Assembly: GCF_014653695.1 (NCBI RefSeq)
Contig: NZ_BNAR01000030.1
Coordinates: forward strand, 1 to 64,000
Direction of reading: 5' to 3'
Source: Lentzea cavernae
Lineage (GTDB): Bacteria; Actinomycetota; Actinomycetes; Mycobacteriales; Pseudonocardiaceae
Length of the DNA: 64,000 bases
Each line of letters starts with the position of its first letter. Position 1 is the stretch's first letter. The notes below the pieces were generated by a model. It ran no database searches. It saw nothing but the letters and a program-made list of their open reading frames with translations, and was not told where the DNA came from. Shown here one piece after another: positions 16,286 through 25,477 of the stretch. Made by a program: the position numbers and the translations under genes.

Positions 16286-17572
16286 GTGGCAATGGCCAAA
16301 CTGCGTGGACCGTCGGCGTTGAGCCCTAGGCAAAAGGGCTTCGCCGTCGCTGCGCTGGCTGCGATGCTCGCCCCCGCGATGATCGTCGGGACCAAGCTCG
16401 TCGACTGGGTCAACCTCTCGAAGCACAACGACATCGCTGTCTCGTTAGGCCCCGCCGACGTCTTCAGCGCCCTGCACCGAGACCCGGCCGAGCTCGGTGC
16501 CGCAGGCCGCCTGCCGCTGTCCGAGGAGCTGAGCGCCGCGCTGCTCGCCGACCTCGAGGACGGCGATCTCGACCTCGGCGACATCGACGAGGGCAACCTG
16601 CTCGACGGTTTCCCCGGCCAGCACGGCATTCCCGGCATCATGGTGGAGGCCTACCTCCGCGCCGAGGACAAGATGGCCGAGCTCGTGCCCGGCTGCAACC
16701 TCGACTGGTACCTGCTCGCGGGCATCGGCAAGGTCGAGTCGAACCACGCCAACAACGGCCGCGTCAACGCCGTCGGCGACGCCACCCCCAAGATCCTCGG
16801 CCCCGTCCTCAACGGCGCCCCCGGCATGGCCGCGATCCGCGACACCGACGGCGGCCGCCTCGACGGCGACACGACCTGGGACCGCGCGGTCGGCCCGATG
16901 CAGTTCATCCCGTCGACGTGGGCGAGCTTCGGCGGCGACCTGAACGACGACGCCAACGTCAACCCGAACAACATCTACGACGCCGCCCTGGGCGCCGGCC
17001 GCTACCTCTGCGCGGGCGGCGGCGACCTGACCAAGCAGGCCGACAGGGCCGCGGCCGTCTTCCGCTACAACCACTCCACGTCGTACGTCGAGACGGTCCT
17101 CAAGTGGGCCAAGGAGTACAGCGAGAACGTCGACACGTTGCCGCCGCTGACGGACATCGGCAACGACCAGCAGAACCCGGCGCCGGGCACCCCCGACCCC
17201 GGCACGCCGACGAACCCGCCGACCACCACGACGCCGCCGACGACCACGACCACGACGACCACCACGACGACGCCGAACTGCCCGACCACGACGACGTCCA
17301 CGTCGACCACCACCTCCACGACGACGCCGACGTCCACCACAACCACGACGCCGCCGCCGTCCACCTGCACGACGACGACCACGACGACGCCGACCACTAC
17401 GACCACCACTACGACCACGACCACCACCACCACCACCACCACGACGACGACGGTTCCGCCGGCGCAGACGTCGTCTTCGACTCCGGTCCAGTCGTCGTCG
17501 CAGGCCCCGTCGAGCAACAGCAGCTCCGTGGCGTCGAACCCGCCGGCGATCATCACGAGCACGCCCAGCTAG
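16286..17572 (+). CDS. Lytic transglycosylase with Thr/Pro-rich C-terminal tail
   Basis: A 428-aa exported or membrane-anchored murein transglycosylase-like protein. A hydrophobic segment (about residues 18-35) follows a short basic N-terminus. The SLT-type domain holds the candidate catalytic Glu151 in GIGKVESNHANNG and the block WDRAVGPMQFIPSTW. From about residue 308 to 400 the protein is almost pure Thr/Pro/Ser, a cell-wall-spanning or glycosylated stalk. Leu54 is encoded by TTA (16445-16447), a rare codon in such genomes. It is a paralogue of the gene at 349-1245 and by position resembles lpqU, which neighbours eno in M. tuberculosis. RBS GAGAGGTGAG precedes the GTG. Confidence 0.88.
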   Translation: MAMAKLRGPSALSPRQKGFAVAALAAMLAPAMIVGTKLVDWVNLSKHNDIAVSLGPADVFSALHRDPAELGAAGRLPLSEELSAALLADLEDGDLDLGDIDEGNLLDGFPGQHGIPGIMVEAYLRAEDKMAELVPGCNLDWYLLAGIGKVESNHANNGRVNAVGDATPKILGPVLNGAPGMAAIRDTDGGRLDGDTTWDRAVGPMQFIPSTWASFGGDLNDDANVNPNNIYDAALGAGRYLCAGGGDLTKQADRAAAVFRYNHSTSYVETVLKWAKEYSENVDTLPPLTDIGNDQQNPAPGTPDPGTPTNPPTTTTPPTTTTTTTTTTTPNCPTTTTSTSTTTSTTTPTSTTTTTPPPSTCTTTTTTTPTTTTTTTTTTTTTTTTTTTTVPPAQTSSSTPVQSSSQAPSSNSSSVASNPPAIITSTPS

Positions 17573-17651
17573 ACGGCGTGCCGGGTTGGAACGATTCCAA
17601 CCCGTACCTCCTGCGGCACGATTCGGGCAGAAACGTTGGAGTGAAAGCACC

Positions 17652-18095
17652 ATGAGCCCGAGGTTCGCCCCGGACGTCGAGAACAGGCTGACGCGCGCCG
17701 GCTGGTTCCCCGGCCGCAAGGTCGACACCGAGTCGTGGCGTGGCCGGCTGGAGGAGGAGGGCTTCGTCTTTCCCCAAGCGGTCCTGCGGTTCCTCGAAGA
17801 GTTCGACGGCCTCTACATCGAGCACGACGGACCAGCGGCCGACGTCGGACGGTACCCGGTCGAGTTCAACCCCGTTCTCGCGGTCGGCGAGGCCGACAGG
17901 TTCGCGGAATGGGGAGCGGACGTCGGCCGGACCATCGCGCCACTCGGCGAGTTCGAGCGTGGCCAGTTCTTCCTCGGCATGGACGAGACCGGCGAGATCT
18001 ACCACGTCAGCAACTGGGTGGCGCGGTACGGCGTCGGCGACGCCGGCCTGGAAAGGCTGCTGCTCGGCCACAGCGGCGAGGAGCTCCCGCTCTGA
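17652..18095 (+). CDS. SUKH-3 domain protein
   Basis: A 147-aa soluble protein with the SUKH-3 pattern: RAGWFPGRKVDTESWRGRL, GFVFPQAVLRFLEEFDGLYI, GRYPVEFNP, FFLGMDETGEIYHVSNW, and a C-terminal LERLLLG. SUKH proteins commonly act as immunity proteins against polymorphic toxins, but many genomes carry unpaired copies. No toxin gene is adjacent here. The ATG at 17652 is preceded by GTGAAAGCACC, only a weak RBS. Confidence 0.78.
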   Translation: MSPRFAPDVENRLTRAGWFPGRKVDTESWRGRLEEEGFVFPQAVLRFLEEFDGLYIEHDGPAADVGRYPVEFNPVLAVGEADRFAEWGADVGRTIAPLGEFERGQFFLGMDETGEIYHVSNWVARYGVGDAGLERLLLGHSGEELPL

Positions 18096-18144
18096 CGGCC
18101 GTAAATCAGGTGGCGCGGAGCGCGGTCCTTGGCAGGGTGCGGGT

Positions 18145-18702
18145 GTGCTCAAGCCTGACTACCCGCTGAAGACCGCCCGCCTGCTCCTGCGCCCCTTCGA
18201 ACCGGGCGACCTCGACGACTTCTACGCCTACCGGTCCCGCCCGGACGTCTTCCGCTACCTCTACGACGAGTCCGTCACCCGCGAGGAGTGCGCGGAGCTG
18301 CTGACCAAGCTGGTCGCCGACAGCGAGCTGAGGAGCGAGGGCCAACGGCTCGCGCTGGCCGTCCACCTGCCCGAAGCGGACAGGGTCATCGGCAGCGCCT
18401 TCCTGAAGTGGCGCAGCGTGAAAGACCGCCAGGGCGAGATCGGCTACAGCCTCCACCCCGACTTCCAGGGCCGCGGCTACGCCTCTGAGGCAGCGGGGAA
18501 GATGCTCGAACTCGGGTTCGACGGCCTCGGCCTGCACCGGATCGTGGCGGAGTGCGATCCGCGCAACGAGCCGTCGTGGCGGCTGATGGAACGGCTCGGC
18601 ATGCGCCGCGAGGCCCACTTCCGCGAGCTGGAGGTCTTCAAGGGCGAGTGGGGCGATCTCTTCGTGTACGCGATGCTTGCCGAAGAACATCGGAACCACT
18701 GA
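18145..18702 (+). CDS. GNAT family N-acetyltransferase (RimJ/RimL-like)
   Basis: A 185-aa acetyltransferase of the RimJ/RimL type. The family hallmarks are LKTARLLLRPFEPGDLDDFY at the start and the acetyl-CoA-binding loop in FQGRGYASEAAGKML, followed by GLHRIVAECDPRNEPSWRLM and ERLGMRREAHFRE. The substrate may be a protein N-terminus or a small molecule. A GTG at 18145 was chosen because homology begins there; the long frame upstream is a shadow of the SUKH-3 gene. Ppx follows after 22 bp. Confidence 0.88.
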   Translation: MLKPDYPLKTARLLLRPFEPGDLDDFYAYRSRPDVFRYLYDESVTREECAELLTKLVADSELRSEGQRLALAVHLPEADRVIGSAFLKWRSVKDRQGEIGYSLHPDFQGRGYASEAAGKMLELGFDGLGLHRIVAECDPRNEPSWRLMERLGMRREAHFRELEVFKGEWGDLFVYAMLAEEHRNH

Positions 18703-18724
18703 GAAGAACCACTGAGGAGTGCTC

Positions 18725-19666
18725 ATGTCGCGGGTCGCGGCCATCGACTGCGGGACCAACTCGATCCGTCTGCTCATCGCGGACGTGACCAAGCGCGAGG
18801 ACGGCACCGCCTGGCTGCGGGACGTCCACCGCGAGATGAAGATCGTCCGGCTCGGTCAGGGCGTGGACGCGACCGGGCGGCTGCACCCCGACGCCATCGA
18901 ACGGACCCGGCAAGCCCTCCTCGACTACGCGCGCACGATGCAACGCAAGGGCGTGGAGACCGCACGGATGGTCGCGACGAGTGCCACGCGGGACGCGAGC
19001 AACCGCGACGAGTTCTTCGGCATGACCGAGCAGATCCTCGGCGCGCCCGCGGAGGTGATCACCGGGGACGAGGAGGCGCGGCTGTCCTACCTCGGGGCGG
19101 TGGCCGATCTCGACCCGGACGAGGGGCCCTTCCTCGTCACCGATCTGGGTGGTGGCAGCACCGAGTTCGTCCTCGGGACGGGGGCGGAGGTCGAGGCCGC
19201 GAGGTCGATGGACATCGGCTGCGTGCGGCTGACGGAGCGCTTCCTGCACTCCGACCCGCCCGAGAAGGACGAAATCGAGAAGGCGGAAGCGTTTGCGCGC
19301 GCGGCCATCAAAGAGGCATTCGAAGTGGTCCCGGTCGAGAAGATGAAGACGTGGATCGGGGTCGCCGGGACGGTTACGACATTGTCAGCCCTGGTCCAGG
19401 GGCTGGAGGTGTACAACAGCGACGATATTCACCTGAGCCGCATCACACTTGACAATGTTCGTGAAATCACCGACCGTATCCTCTCCATGACGCATGATGA
19501 GCGTGCCTCGCTGGGACCCATGCATCCCGGTCGGGTGGACGTGATCTGCGGTGGAGCAGTGGTACTGCGTGCGATTGCCGAGGAGCTCGAAAATCGCGCG
19601 GGAATTCGCACGCTCGTGTGCAGCGAGCACGACATCCTCGACGGCATCGCGTTTTCGCTGGTCTAA
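18725..19666 (+). CDS. ppx: Ppx/GppA family exopolyphosphatase
   Basis: A 313-aa phosphatase of the sugar-kinase/Hsp70 actin-like fold, expected to hydrolyse polyphosphate or pppGpp. The N-terminal phosphate loop is AAIDCGTNSIRLLIADV, the second is VTDLGGGSTEFVLG, and GEEARLSYLGAV-type residues (EEARLSY) and VICGGAVVLRAI complete the site. GAGGAG at 18714-18719 lies 5 bp before the ATG at 18725. Short single-domain length matches actinobacterial Ppx1-type proteins. It is normally next to eno-divIC-DUF501 but is here separated from them by three genes. Confidence 0.9.
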   Translation: MSRVAAIDCGTNSIRLLIADVTKREDGTAWLRDVHREMKIVRLGQGVDATGRLHPDAIERTRQALLDYARTMQRKGVETARMVATSATRDASNRDEFFGMTEQILGAPAEVITGDEEARLSYLGAVADLDPDEGPFLVTDLGGGSTEFVLGTGAEVEAARSMDIGCVRLTERFLHSDPPEKDEIEKAEAFARAAIKEAFEVVPVEKMKTWIGVAGTVTTLSALVQGLEVYNSDDIHLSRITLDNVREITDRILSMTHDERASLGPMHPGRVDVICGGAVVLRAIAEELENRAGIRTLVCSEHDILDGIAFSLV

Positions 19667-19844
19667 GGCCGAATTAAGGTCCGCTTGAGCTGATCGTGAC
19701 AATTTTGTGACCGATTTCGGTGCGCGTAGTACTGGACGCCCCGGTTAACGTCCTCTCACGTTTTGGGAGGTGGACGAGACCTCCCGGGGAGGCGCGCGCA
19801 CGCAATATCTGCGGAGCGGCGCCGGGGAAAGGCGGGAGAGACTG

Positions 19845-21470
19845 ATGTCGCGATCACGGGTTGCGTGGGTGGCTCTGCCAGCCGCGCTCGCCATGACGCT
19901 CAGCGCATGCGGCGGCGGCGGTGGCGGGAGCAACAACGCTGCTGATGGCAAGGACAACCCGGAAGGCACGGTGTCCATCTACGGCACCGAGCCCAAGAGC
20001 ACCTTGTTCCCGGCCAACACGACCGAGGCGGGCGGTGGCAAGGTCACCGACTCCCTGTTCTCGCGGCTGGTCGGCTACAAGACCGAGGACGGCGCGCCCT
20101 ACAACCTGATGGCCGAGTCGATCACCTCGAGTGACGCCAAGGTCTACAGCATCAAGCTGAAGCAGGGCTGGAAGTTCCACGACGGCACCGAGGTCAAGGC
20201 GAAGAACTTCGTCGACGCCTGGAACTGGGCCGCGTACGCGCCGAACGCGCAGCAGGCGGCATCGTTCTTCGCCCCGATCGCGGGCTTCGAGGACGTCCAC
20301 CCGGCCGACGAGAACGCCAAGCCGGCCAAGGACAAGATGTCCGGTCTCGAGCTCGTGGGCGACTACGAGTTCAAGGTCACCCTCAACGGTCCGACCTCGG
20401 TCTTCACGACGATGATCGGCTACACGCCGTTCTCGCCGATGGCCGACTCGTTCTTCGCGGACCCGAAGGCCGCCGAGGCCAAGCCGATCGGCAACGGCCC
20501 GCTCAAGTTCGTCTCCCGCACGCCGAACGCGCTGATCAAGATGGAGCGCTTCGACGACTACAAGGGCGAGGACAAGGTCCACTTCAAGACCTTGGACTAC
20601 AAGATCTACTCCTCCCAGGAGACCGCGTACCAGGACCTGGTCGCGGGCAAGCTGGACTTCATGGAGGCCCTGCCCCCGTCGGCCAAGGTCGGCGAGAAGT
20701 ACAAGGCCGACCTCGGTGACGCCGTCGTGACCGCGAACCTGCTCGGCCAGAGCGCCATCGCGTTCCCGCAGTACATCCCGGCGTTCCAGAACGTCAAGCT
20801 GCGCCAGGCCGTCTCGATGGCCATCAACCGGGAGCAGATCACGAAGACCGTGCTGGCCGGCTCCTACGTGCCGTCCACCAGCTTCGTCTCGCCCGGCATC
20901 AAGGGCTACCGCGCGGACACCTGCGGCGAGTTCTGCAAGTTCAACCCGGAGAAGGCCAAGCAGCTGTTCGCCGAGTCGGGCTTCACCGGCAAGCTGACCA
21001 TCCAGTCCAACCAGGACGGTGGCCGCAAGGAGCCTCTCGAGGCCGCCTGCAACAGCATCAAGCAGACGCTCGGCGTTGACTGCGAGTTCGTCGGTGCCAC
21101 CAACTTCGGTGCGTTCCGCCAGATCGTCGACGGCAAGCAGCTGACCGGCATGAGCCGTTCGGACTGGTCGGCCGACTACCCGTCGATCGAGAACTTCCTC
21201 AACCCGCTGTACCGCACGGGTGGGTCGTCCAACGACTCGAACTACTCGAAGCCCGAGGTCGACGAGCTCCTCAAGAAGGCCGACCAGACGGCCAACGAGG
21301 ACGAGGCGATCAAGCTCTACCAGCAGGCAGAGGACATCATCGCCAAGGACCTGCCCTCCATGCCGACCTGGAACGAGAAGGGCATCGGCGGTCGCTCCAA
21401 GAACCTGCTCGACGCCAAGATGTCGTTCAAGCGTCAGGGCGCCCTGGAGTCGTTCCGCGTCAAGGCCTGA
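19845..21470 (+). CDS. Peptide ABC transporter substrate-binding lipoprotein (OppA/DppA family)
   Basis: Extracytoplasmic solute-binding protein of 541 aa for an oligopeptide/dipeptide importer (SBP family 5). The lipoprotein signal ends in LSAC (Cys22) followed by a Gly-rich linker. Family blocks include YNLMAESITSSD, LKQGWKFHDGTEVKAKNFVD, the FDAYKGE-like FDDYKGEDKVHF and LRQAVSMAINREQI. RBS GGGAGAG precedes the ATG at 19845. It heads a five-gene operon and is separated from the first permease by 120 bp containing a strong hairpin. Confidence 0.93.
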   Translation: MSRSRVAWVALPAALAMTLSACGGGGGGSNNAADGKDNPEGTVSIYGTEPKSTLFPANTTEAGGGKVTDSLFSRLVGYKTEDGAPYNLMAESITSSDAKVYSIKLKQGWKFHDGTEVKAKNFVDAWNWAAYAPNAQQAASFFAPIAGFEDVHPADENAKPAKDKMSGLELVGDYEFKVTLNGPTSVFTTMIGYTPFSPMADSFFADPKAAEAKPIGNGPLKFVSRTPNALIKMERFDDYKGEDKVHFKTLDYKIYSSQETAYQDLVAGKLDFMEALPPSAKVGEKYKADLGDAVVTANLLGQSAIAFPQYIPAFQNVKLRQAVSMAINREQITKTVLAGSYVPSTSFVSPGIKGYRADTCGEFCKFNPEKAKQLFAESGFTGKLTIQSNQDGGRKEPLEAACNSIKQTLGVDCEFVGATNFGAFRQIVDGKQLTGMSRSDWSADYPSIENFLNPLYRTGGSSNDSNYSKPEVDELLKKADQTANEDEAIKLYQQAEDIIAKDLPSMPTWNEKGIGGRSKNLLDAKMSFKRQGALESFRVKA

Positions 21471-21498
21471 TCTCTGACACCTGAGTTCTGAAACACCC

Positions 21499-21542
21499 GT
21501 CCGGCCCCGCGTCCCTCGAGCGTTACGGGCGCGGGGCCGGAC
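21499..21542 (+). terminator. Strong intercistronic hairpin in the peptide-importer operon
   Basis: GTCCGGCCCCGCG (21499-21511) pairs perfectly with CGCGGGGCCGGAC (21530-21542), and 4 more base pairs form after one mismatch. There is no following T-tract. It lies between the solute-binding protein gene and the first permease gene. Such hairpins often cause partial termination or protect the 3' end, so that the binding protein is made in excess. This role is inference. Confidence 0.5.
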
Positions 21543-21590
21543 CGGTGTCCAGGACCTTGGGCGCCCCCCACCACGCAAGGAGCCGACCTA

Positions 21591-22520
21591 ATGGGTCGCT
21601 ATGTGCTGCGCCGTCTGCTGCAGCTGATACCGGTCTTCCTGGGGACCACCTTCCTGATCTACGCCCTGGTCTGGGCGATCCCGCAGGACCCCTTCGCGGG
21701 CAAGTGCGGCCAGCGGCCGTGCGATCCGGCCTACATCGCCGAGATGAGCCAGAAGCTCAACCTCAACGACCCGCTCGTGGTCCAGTACTTCAAGTACCTG
21801 GGCAACCTGGTCGTCGGCGACTTCGGCACCACCTTCAACGGCATCTCCGTCGGTGAGCAGATCGCCACGTCGTGGCCGATCACGCTCAAGATGGGCATCA
21901 TCGCGCTGATCATCGAAGCGGTCATCGGCATCATCGCCGGTGTCCTCACCGGTCTGCGCAAGTCGGGCTTCCTGGACAACCTGGTCCTGGTCTCGACCCT
22001 GTTCCTGATCTCGCTGCCGGTCTTCGTCACCGGTTTCGTGCTGCGGCTCTACCTCGGCCCGCAGGGCTTCGACCTGATGGACACCTCGGTCAGCTCCGAT
22101 CCGTCGTTCGGCGAGCTGATCCTGCCCGGCTTCGTGCTCGGCAGCCTCTCGATGGCCTACGTGGCCCGGCTGACCCGCAGCAGCATCGTCGAGAACCGGC
22201 GGTCGGACTACGTGCGCACGGCCATCGCCAAGGGCCAGCCGCAGAGCCGTGTCGTCGGCATCCACCTGCTGCGCAACTCGCTGATCCCGGTGATCACGTT
22301 CCTCGGCACCGACCTCGGCAGCCTCCTCGGCGGCGCGATCGTGACCGAGGGCGTGTTCAACATCAACGGCATCGGCGGCCTGATCTTCCGCGGCATCCAG
22401 GAGAAGGAAGGCGTCATGGTCACGGGCATCGTGACCCTGCTGGTGCTGGTGTACCTGCTGATGAGCCTGCTCGTCGACCTCCTGTACGCCGTTCTCGACC
22501 CGAGGATTCGCTATGAGTGA
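21591..22520 (+). CDS. Peptide ABC transporter permease (DppB/OppB type)
   Basis: A 309-aa inner-membrane permease with about six membrane segments. The start LRRLLQLIPVFLGTTFLIY is typical of DppB. The EAA loop (SRSSIVENRRSDYVRTAIAK region, then GQPQSRVVGIHLLRNS) contacts the ATPases. AAGGAG precedes the ATG at 21591. It overlaps the second permease gene by 8 bp and forms the transmembrane channel with it. Confidence 0.93.
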   Translation: MGRYVLRRLLQLIPVFLGTTFLIYALVWAIPQDPFAGKCGQRPCDPAYIAEMSQKLNLNDPLVVQYFKYLGNLVVGDFGTTFNGISVGEQIATSWPITLKMGIIALIIEAVIGIIAGVLTGLRKSGFLDNLVLVSTLFLISLPVFVTGFVLRLYLGPQGFDLMDTSVSSDPSFGELILPGFVLGSLSMAYVARLTRSSIVENRRSDYVRTAIAKGQPQSRVVGIHLLRNSLIPVITFLGTDLGSLLGGAIVTEGVFNINGIGGLIFRGIQEKEGVMVTGIVTLLVLVYLLMSLLVDLLYAVLDPRIRYE

Positions 22521-23487
22521 CCCAGGATCCGTGTCCGGTGGAGCCGGACTCGAGGCGTCCGCGGCGGCCGGCGTCGACCAGGCCAGCCACCTCGACGACT
22601 CGTCGCAGAAGCAGCGCAAGCCCCGCTCGCTCTGGAGCGACGCGTGGAGCGAGCTGCGGCGCAAGCCCACGTTCATCATCTCGCTGGTGATCATCGCGAT
22701 CATCGTGCTGATGGCGATCTGGCCGACGCTGTTCACGTCGGTCGACCCGCGGGCCGCGAACCTCGACAACTCGCTGAAGTCACCGTCGGGCAGCGCGTGG
22801 TTCGGCTACGACCTGCAGGGCTACGACGTCTACGCCCGTGCGATGCACGGCGCCCGCGCGTCGCTGCTCGTCGGCATCTTCGCGACGCTGCTGACCGTGC
22901 TGATCGGATCGGCCGTCGGCATCGTCGCCGGCTACGCGAAGACGTGGCTCGACTCGGTGCTCTCGCGGTTCGCCGACATCTTCGCCGGCATCCCGTTCGT
23001 GCTCGGTGCGATCGTCATCCTGACGACGCTCAACGCGCCCACGGAGAACCCCGGCGTGGCCCGGATCATCACCCAGGTGGTGCTCTCGATCGCCGTGCTG
23101 TCGTGGCCGGTGGCCATGCGCATCATGCGTTCGGCGACGCTCGTGGCGAAGCAGCAGGACTACGTCAAGGCCGCCCGCGGCCTCGGCGCCTCGCCGCTGC
23201 GGATCGTGTTCCGGCACCTGCTGCCGAACACCGTGGCGCCCGTGCTCGTGTACGCGACGATCGCCCTGGGTGCCTTCATCGGCGCCGAGGCGACGCTCGC
23301 GTTCCTCGGCATCGGCCTGCGTCCGCCGGTCGTGTCGTGGGGCGTGATGATCTCGGAGTCGCGCGACTACTTCCAGTCGGCTCCGCACATGCTGCTGTTC
23401 CCCGCGGGCTTCGTCACGATCACCGTGCTGGCCTTCGTCATGCTCGGTGACGCCGTGCGCGACGCCCTCGACCCCAAGTCCCGATAG
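22513..23487 (+). CDS. Peptide ABC transporter permease (DppC/OppC type)
   Basis: A 324-aa second permease of the importer. A 50-residue cytoplasmic N-terminal extension precedes LWSDAWSELRRKPTFIISLV, the usual DppC/OppC entry. The EAA loop is KQQDYVKAARGLGASPLRIV. FHRHLLPNT-type sequence (FRHLLPNTVAPVLVYATIAL) is also canonical. The ATG at 22513 overlaps the end of the previous permease gene, indicating translational coupling. Confidence 0.93.
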   Translation: MSDPGSVSGGAGLEASAAAGVDQASHLDDSSQKQRKPRSLWSDAWSELRRKPTFIISLVIIAIIVLMAIWPTLFTSVDPRAANLDNSLKSPSGSAWFGYDLQGYDVYARAMHGARASLLVGIFATLLTVLIGSAVGIVAGYAKTWLDSVLSRFADIFAGIPFVLGAIVILTTLNAPTENPGVARIITQVVLSIAVLSWPVAMRIMRSATLVAKQQDYVKAARGLGASPLRIVFRHLLPNTVAPVLVYATIALGAFIGAEATLAFLGIGLRPPVVSWGVMISESRDYFQSAPHMLLFPAGFVTITVLAFVMLGDAVRDALDPKSR

Positions 23488-23496
23488 GGGAATCCT

Positions 23497-24483
23497 GTGA
23501 CTCAGCCATTGCTGGAGGTCGAGGATCTCCACGTGGAATTCCGCACCCGCGACGGTGTCGCGAAGGTGCTCAACGGCGTTTCGTACCACGTCTCGGCGGG
23601 CGAAACCCTTGCGGTGCTGGGTGAATCCGGTTCCGGCAAGTCCGTGACCGCCCAGACGATCATGGGCATCCTGGACACGCCGCCGGGGTTCATCACCAAC
23701 GGCACGATCAAGTTCCGCGGTGAGGACCTGCTGACCCAGTCGGCGGACGCGCGCCGCCAGGTTCGTGGCGAGGGCATCGCCATGATCTTCCAGGACGCGC
23801 TGTCGGCCCTGAACCCGGTCTTCACCGTCGGGTTCCAGATCGAGGAGCAGCTCAAGGTCCGCCGCGGCATGTCCAAGGCGGACGCCCGCAAGCGGGCGGT
23901 CGAGCTGCTCGACCAGGTCAAGATCCCGAACGCCAAGGGACGGGTCTCCGACTACCCGCACCAGTTCTCCGGCGGCATGCGGCAGCGCGCGATGATCGCG
24001 ATGTCGCTGGCGCTCGACCCGGAGCTGCTGATCGCGGACGAGCCCACGACCGCGCTGGACGTCACCGTGCAGGCCCAGATCATGGACCTGCTCGCGGAGA
24101 TCCAGAAGGAACGCGACATGGGCATGATCCTGATCACCCACGACCTCGGCGTCGTCGCCGACGTCGCGGACCGGATCTCGGTCATGTACGCGGGCCGCAT
24201 CGTCGAGCACGCCGACGTCTACGAGCTGTTCCGCGCGCCGGGACACCCGTACACCGAGTCGCTGCTCGAGTCCCTGCCCCGCGTGGACCTGCGCGGCCAG
24301 GAGCTCAAGACGATCAAGGGTCTGCCGCCGTCGCTGACCAACATCCCGCCCGGCTGCCCGTTCAACCCGCGCTGCCCGCGCGTGTTCGACCGGTGCGTCA
24401 CCGAGGTCCCTGCCGTGCACAACCTCGGCATGGGCCGCACCAGCCGGTGCCACATCGCGGAGGAGGTCGTCGCTCGTGGCTGA
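23497..24483 (+). CDS. Peptide ABC transporter ATP-binding protein (DppD/OppD type)
   Basis: A 328-aa ABC ATPase energising the importer. Walker A is GESGSGKS, the Q-loop is MIFQDAL, the ABC signature is [13 protein letters not shown], Walker B is [12 protein letters not shown], and the H-loop His is in LITHDLG. The C-terminal oligopeptide-transport domain contains the Cys pattern [17 protein letters not shown], which in relatives binds an iron-sulfur cluster. The GTG at 23497 lies 9 bp after the permease stop, and the gene overlaps the next ATPase gene by 8 bp. Confidence 0.93.
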   Translation: MTQPLLEVEDLHVEFRTRDGVAKVLNGVSYHVSAGETLAVLGESGSGKSVTAQTIMGILDTPPGFITNGTIKFRGEDLLTQSADARRQVRGEGIAMIFQDALSALNPVFTVGFQIEEQLKVRRGMSKADARKRAVELLDQVKIPNAKGRVSDYPHQFSGGMRQRAMIAMSLALDPELLIADEPTTALDVTVQAQIMDLLAEIQKERDMGMILITHDLGVVADVADRISVMYAGRIVEHADVYELFRAPGHPYTESLLESLPRVDLRGQELKTIKGLPPSLTNIPPGCPFNPRCPRVFDRCVTEVPAVHNLGMGRTSRCHIAEEVVARG

Positions 24484-25471
24484 GCCGATCCTCGAGGTGG
24501 AGAACCTCGTCAAGCACTTCCCGGTCCGCGTCGGCGTGCTGTTCAAGCGCACCGTGGGCCACGTCAAGGCAGTCGACGGCGTCTCGTTCTCGCTCAACAA
24601 GGGCGAGACCCTCGGCGTCGTGGGCGAGTCGGGCTGTGGCAAGTCCACGCTGGCCCAGGTGCTGATGCGCCTGGAGCCGCCGACCGCGGGCGTCGCGCGC
24701 TTCGAGGGCCGCGACATCTTCGGCATGAAGGGCGCGGAGCTGCGCAAGCTGCGCCGCGACATCCAGATCGTGCTGCAGGACCCGTACACGTCGCTGAACC
24801 CGCGCATGACGGTCGGCGACATCGTCGGCGAGCCCTTCGAGATCCACACCGAGGTCGCGCCCAAGGGCTCGCGCCGGCAGAAGGTCCAGGAACTGCTGGA
24901 GACCGTGGGCCTCAACCCGGAGCACATCAACCGGTACCCGCACCAGTTCTCCGGCGGTCAGCGCCAGCGCATCGGCATCGCCCGCGCGCTCGCGCTGAAG
25001 CCCAAGGTGATCGTGTGCGACGAGCCGGTGTCCGCTCTGGACGTGTCGATCCAGGCGCAGGTCATGAACCTGCTGGGCGACCTGCAGAACGAGCTCGGCC
25101 TCTCGTACGTCTTCATCGCGCACGACCTGTCGGTGGTCCGCCACCTGTCGGACCGCGTCGCGGTGATGTACCTCGGCAAGATCGTGGAGATCGGCACCGA
25201 GGACGAGATCTACGAGCGCCCGATGCACCCGTACACGCAGGCGCTGCTGTCCGCCGTGCCGGTGCCGGACCCGACCCAGCGCGGCCGGCGCGACGTCATC
25301 CGCCTGACCGGTGACGTGCCGTCGCCGATCGACCCGCCCTCGGGCTGCCGGTTCCGCACGCGGTGCTGGAAGGCGCAGGACATCTGCGCCACCGAGGTTC
25401 CCGAACTGGTGTCGCGCAACGGGGGCCACCCCGCGGCGTGCCACTTCGCGGAGGAGCGCGCGGTCGTCTGA
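24476..25471 (+). CDS. Peptide ABC transporter ATP-binding protein (DppF/OppF type)
   Basis: A 331-aa second ABC ATPase. It begins [20 protein letters not shown] as in OppF/DppF, with Walker [10 protein letters not shown], signature [13 protein letters not shown], Walker [13 protein letters not shown] and H-loop IAHDLS. The C-terminal Cys cluster ([18 protein letters not shown]) matches the partner ATPase. The GTG at 24476 lies inside the end of the preceding gene. This is the last gene of the operon and it converges with the kinase-like gene on the minus strand. Confidence 0.93.
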   Translation: MAEPILEVENLVKHFPVRVGVLFKRTVGHVKAVDGVSFSLNKGETLGVVGESGCGKSTLAQVLMRLEPPTAGVARFEGRDIFGMKGAELRKLRRDIQIVLQDPYTSLNPRMTVGDIVGEPFEIHTEVAPKGSRRQKVQELLETVGLNPEHINRYPHQFSGGQRQRIGIARALALKPKVIVCDEPVSALDVSIQAQVMNLLGDLQNELGLSYVFIAHDLSVVRHLSDRVAVMYLGKIVEIGTEDEIYERPMHPYTQALLSAVPVPDPTQRGRRDVIRLTGDVPSPIDPPSGCRFRTRCWKAQDICATEVPELVSRNGGHPAACHFAEERAVV

Positions 25472-25477
25472 CCGTTG

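Noticed and set aside
17065-17562. Antisense poly-Val reading frame
   Set aside because: It is the reverse complement of the Thr-rich tail (ACC/ACG read as GGT/CGT/GTG) and has no independent coding signal.
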